Shown piece after piece: positions 6,448-7,011 of a stretch of DNA of 7,011 bases (its first letter is position 1; every line of letters starts with the position of its first letter). The DNA is taken from NCBI GenBank assembly GCA_002684375.1, contig NYVC01000026.1:4333-11343 (forward strand). Reading direction: 5' to 3'. The position numbers were made by a program, and so were the translations under genes. The stretch is from Marinovum sp. (GTDB taxonomy: Bacteria; Pseudomonadota; Alphaproteobacteria; Rhodobacterales; Rhodobacteraceae). The notes beneath the pieces were generated by a model. It was not told where the DNA came from. It saw only the letters and a list, made by a program, of their open reading frames with translations, and made no database searches.

Positions 6448-6492
6448 GAGTTTCAAGCACGTATTTGCATCAATTTGGCAAGTTATTTTTAG

Positions 6493-6507
6493 AAAATTGT
6501 CAATTTT
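6493..6507. repeat. Perfect short palindrome AAAATTG-T-CAATTTT upstream of mscL
   Basis: Two 7-base arms (6493-6499 and 6501-6507) are exact reverse complements around a single T. The palindrome lies 17 bases before the mscL ATG and immediately upstream of its Shine-Dalgarno. The one-base centre makes it a poor RNA hairpin but a reasonable shape for a dimeric protein binding site. In DNA this AT-rich, a chance origin remains quite possible. Confidence 0.4.
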
Positions 6508-6524
6508 AACAGTAGGAATCTGAT

Positions 6525-6956
6525 ATGATTAAGGAATTTAAGGACTTTATTGCCAAGGGCAATGTTATGGATCTGGCCGTTGGACTTATCATTGGTGCCG
6601 CCTTCACAGCAATTGTAAAGTCAATGGTGAGCGATCTGATAAACCCTTTGATTGGATTGTTTTTTGGCGGTGTTGATTTTGTAAATTTATTCATTGTGCT
6701 GAAAGGAGAAGCGGAATTTGTGTCCCTGACGGCGGCGCGCGACGCAGGTGCCTCGGTGTTTGCCTACGGGGCCTTTTTGATGGCTGTGGTTAATTTTATG
6801 ATTATCGCTTTTGTCGTTTTTATGCTGGTTCGTTATATCAACCGGATTAAAGACGCCTCTCAAAAGCAAGAGGAAAAACAGGTTGAGGTTGTACCTGCCG
6901 GCCCAACTGAGTTGAGCGTGCTGACTGAGATACGGGATGCGCTGGCAAAATCATAA
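6525..6956 (+). CDS. mscL: Large-conductance mechanosensitive channel MscL
   Basis: The product is a 143-residue inner-membrane protein that forms a homopentameric channel. It opens under membrane tension to release solutes on sudden osmotic down-shock. The short amphipathic N-terminal helix [13 protein letters not shown] (2-14) leads into TM1, [20 protein letters not shown] at about 15-34, which carries the pore-constriction pattern D-L-A-V-G (L17 and G20, equivalent to L19 and G22 of E. coli). A periplasmic loop at about 45-75 follows, then TM2 at about 78-103 ([22 protein letters not shown]), a charged linker [11 protein letters not shown], and the C-terminal helix [16 protein letters not shown], all typical of the family. 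AGGAA at 6514-6518 precedes the ATG by 6 bases. The gene is noticeably more AT-rich than its neighbours (35% and 33% G+C in lines 6661-6720 and 6781-6840), partly because hydrophobic codons are T-rich. It stands apart behind a 267-base gap, so it is probably a separate transcription unit. Confidence 0.96.
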   Translation: MIKEFKDFIAKGNVMDLAVGLIIGAAFTAIVKSMVSDLINPLIGLFFGGVDFVNLFIVLKGEAEFVSLTAARDAGASVFAYGAFLMAVVNFMIIAFVVFMLVRYINRIKDASQKQEEKQVEVVPAGPTELSVLTEIRDALAKS

Positions 6957-6968
6957 GGCTGGGACGAC

Positions 6969-7003
6969 GCTGCGCCAGTTAATGCAGCAACAGTTTTGTC
7001 TTT
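6969..7003 (+). terminator. Weak candidate terminator after mscL
   Basis: GCTGC (6969-6973) and GCAGC (6984-6988) can form a 5-bp stem around a 10-base loop, followed by a broken T-rich stretch (TTTTGTCTTT, 6994-7003). The stem is short and the T-tract is interrupted, so this is a low-confidence call. Confidence 0.22.
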
Positions 7004-7011
7004 GCCGGCCG

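Larger units (their letters stand above)
6258..6524. other. 267-base intergenic region between ytoQ and mscL
   Basis: No coding sequence is supported here. Open frames on the minus strand that cross it are shadows of ytoQ. The first part (6258-6330) has G+C similar to the genes around it. From about 6421 the sequence turns AT-rich, with only 13 G or C in the 60 bases 6481-6540. Three short inverted repeats are present and listed separately or as findings: 6329-6357, 6381-6391 (ATGAG-G-CTCAT) and 6493-6507. No intrinsic terminator with a T-tract was found after ytoQ. Confidence 0.7.

Overview
The window is an ordinary-looking stretch of an alphaproteobacterial chromosome. It most likely comes from a marine Rhodobacterales (Roseobacter-type) bacterium. 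This rests on the gene order pyk, rpmI, rplT, pheS, pheT, on how closely the PheS, YtoQ and pyruvate kinase C-terminal sequences resemble what I recall of that order, and on moderate G+C (hand counts of single 60-base lines range from about 40 to 62% in the main block). No database was searched, so the taxonomic call is inference. All eight genes read in the + direction, and I saw no broken genes, mobile elements, tRNAs, rRNAs or CRISPR arrays.

Layout. Positions 1-258 hold the 3' end of pyruvate kinase. A 138-base gap with a plausible sigma-70 promoter follows, then rpmI (L35) and rplT (L20), tightly spaced, with the rplT Shine-Dalgarno overlapping the rpmI stop codon. A strong intrinsic terminator (994-1026) closes this ribosomal pair. 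Its T-tract ends only 12 bases before the most likely start of a SAM-dependent methyltransferase gene (1039-1758). After a 79-base gap come pheS (start chosen at 1838), an ASCH-domain gene overlapping the pheS stop by ATGA, and pheT. These three form one translationally compact unit for phenylalanyl-tRNA synthetase with an extra small gene inside it. ytoQ, a putative nucleoside 2-deoxyribosyltransferase-like gene, follows 54 bases after pheT. A 267-base gap, very AT-rich in its second half and containing several small palindromes, precedes mscL, the large mechanosensitive channel. The last 55 bases hold no gene that I can see.

How the genes work together. L35, L20 and the two PheRS subunits are core translation parts, and such genes are commonly clustered in bacteria. 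The methyltransferase and the ASCH protein are the two accessory passengers of this translation cluster. Their substrates are unknown, and they are the main items worth a second look. YtoQ and MscL are probably unrelated neighbours. I found no convincing evidence for an undescribed multi-gene system here. The findings are modest and are scored accordingly.
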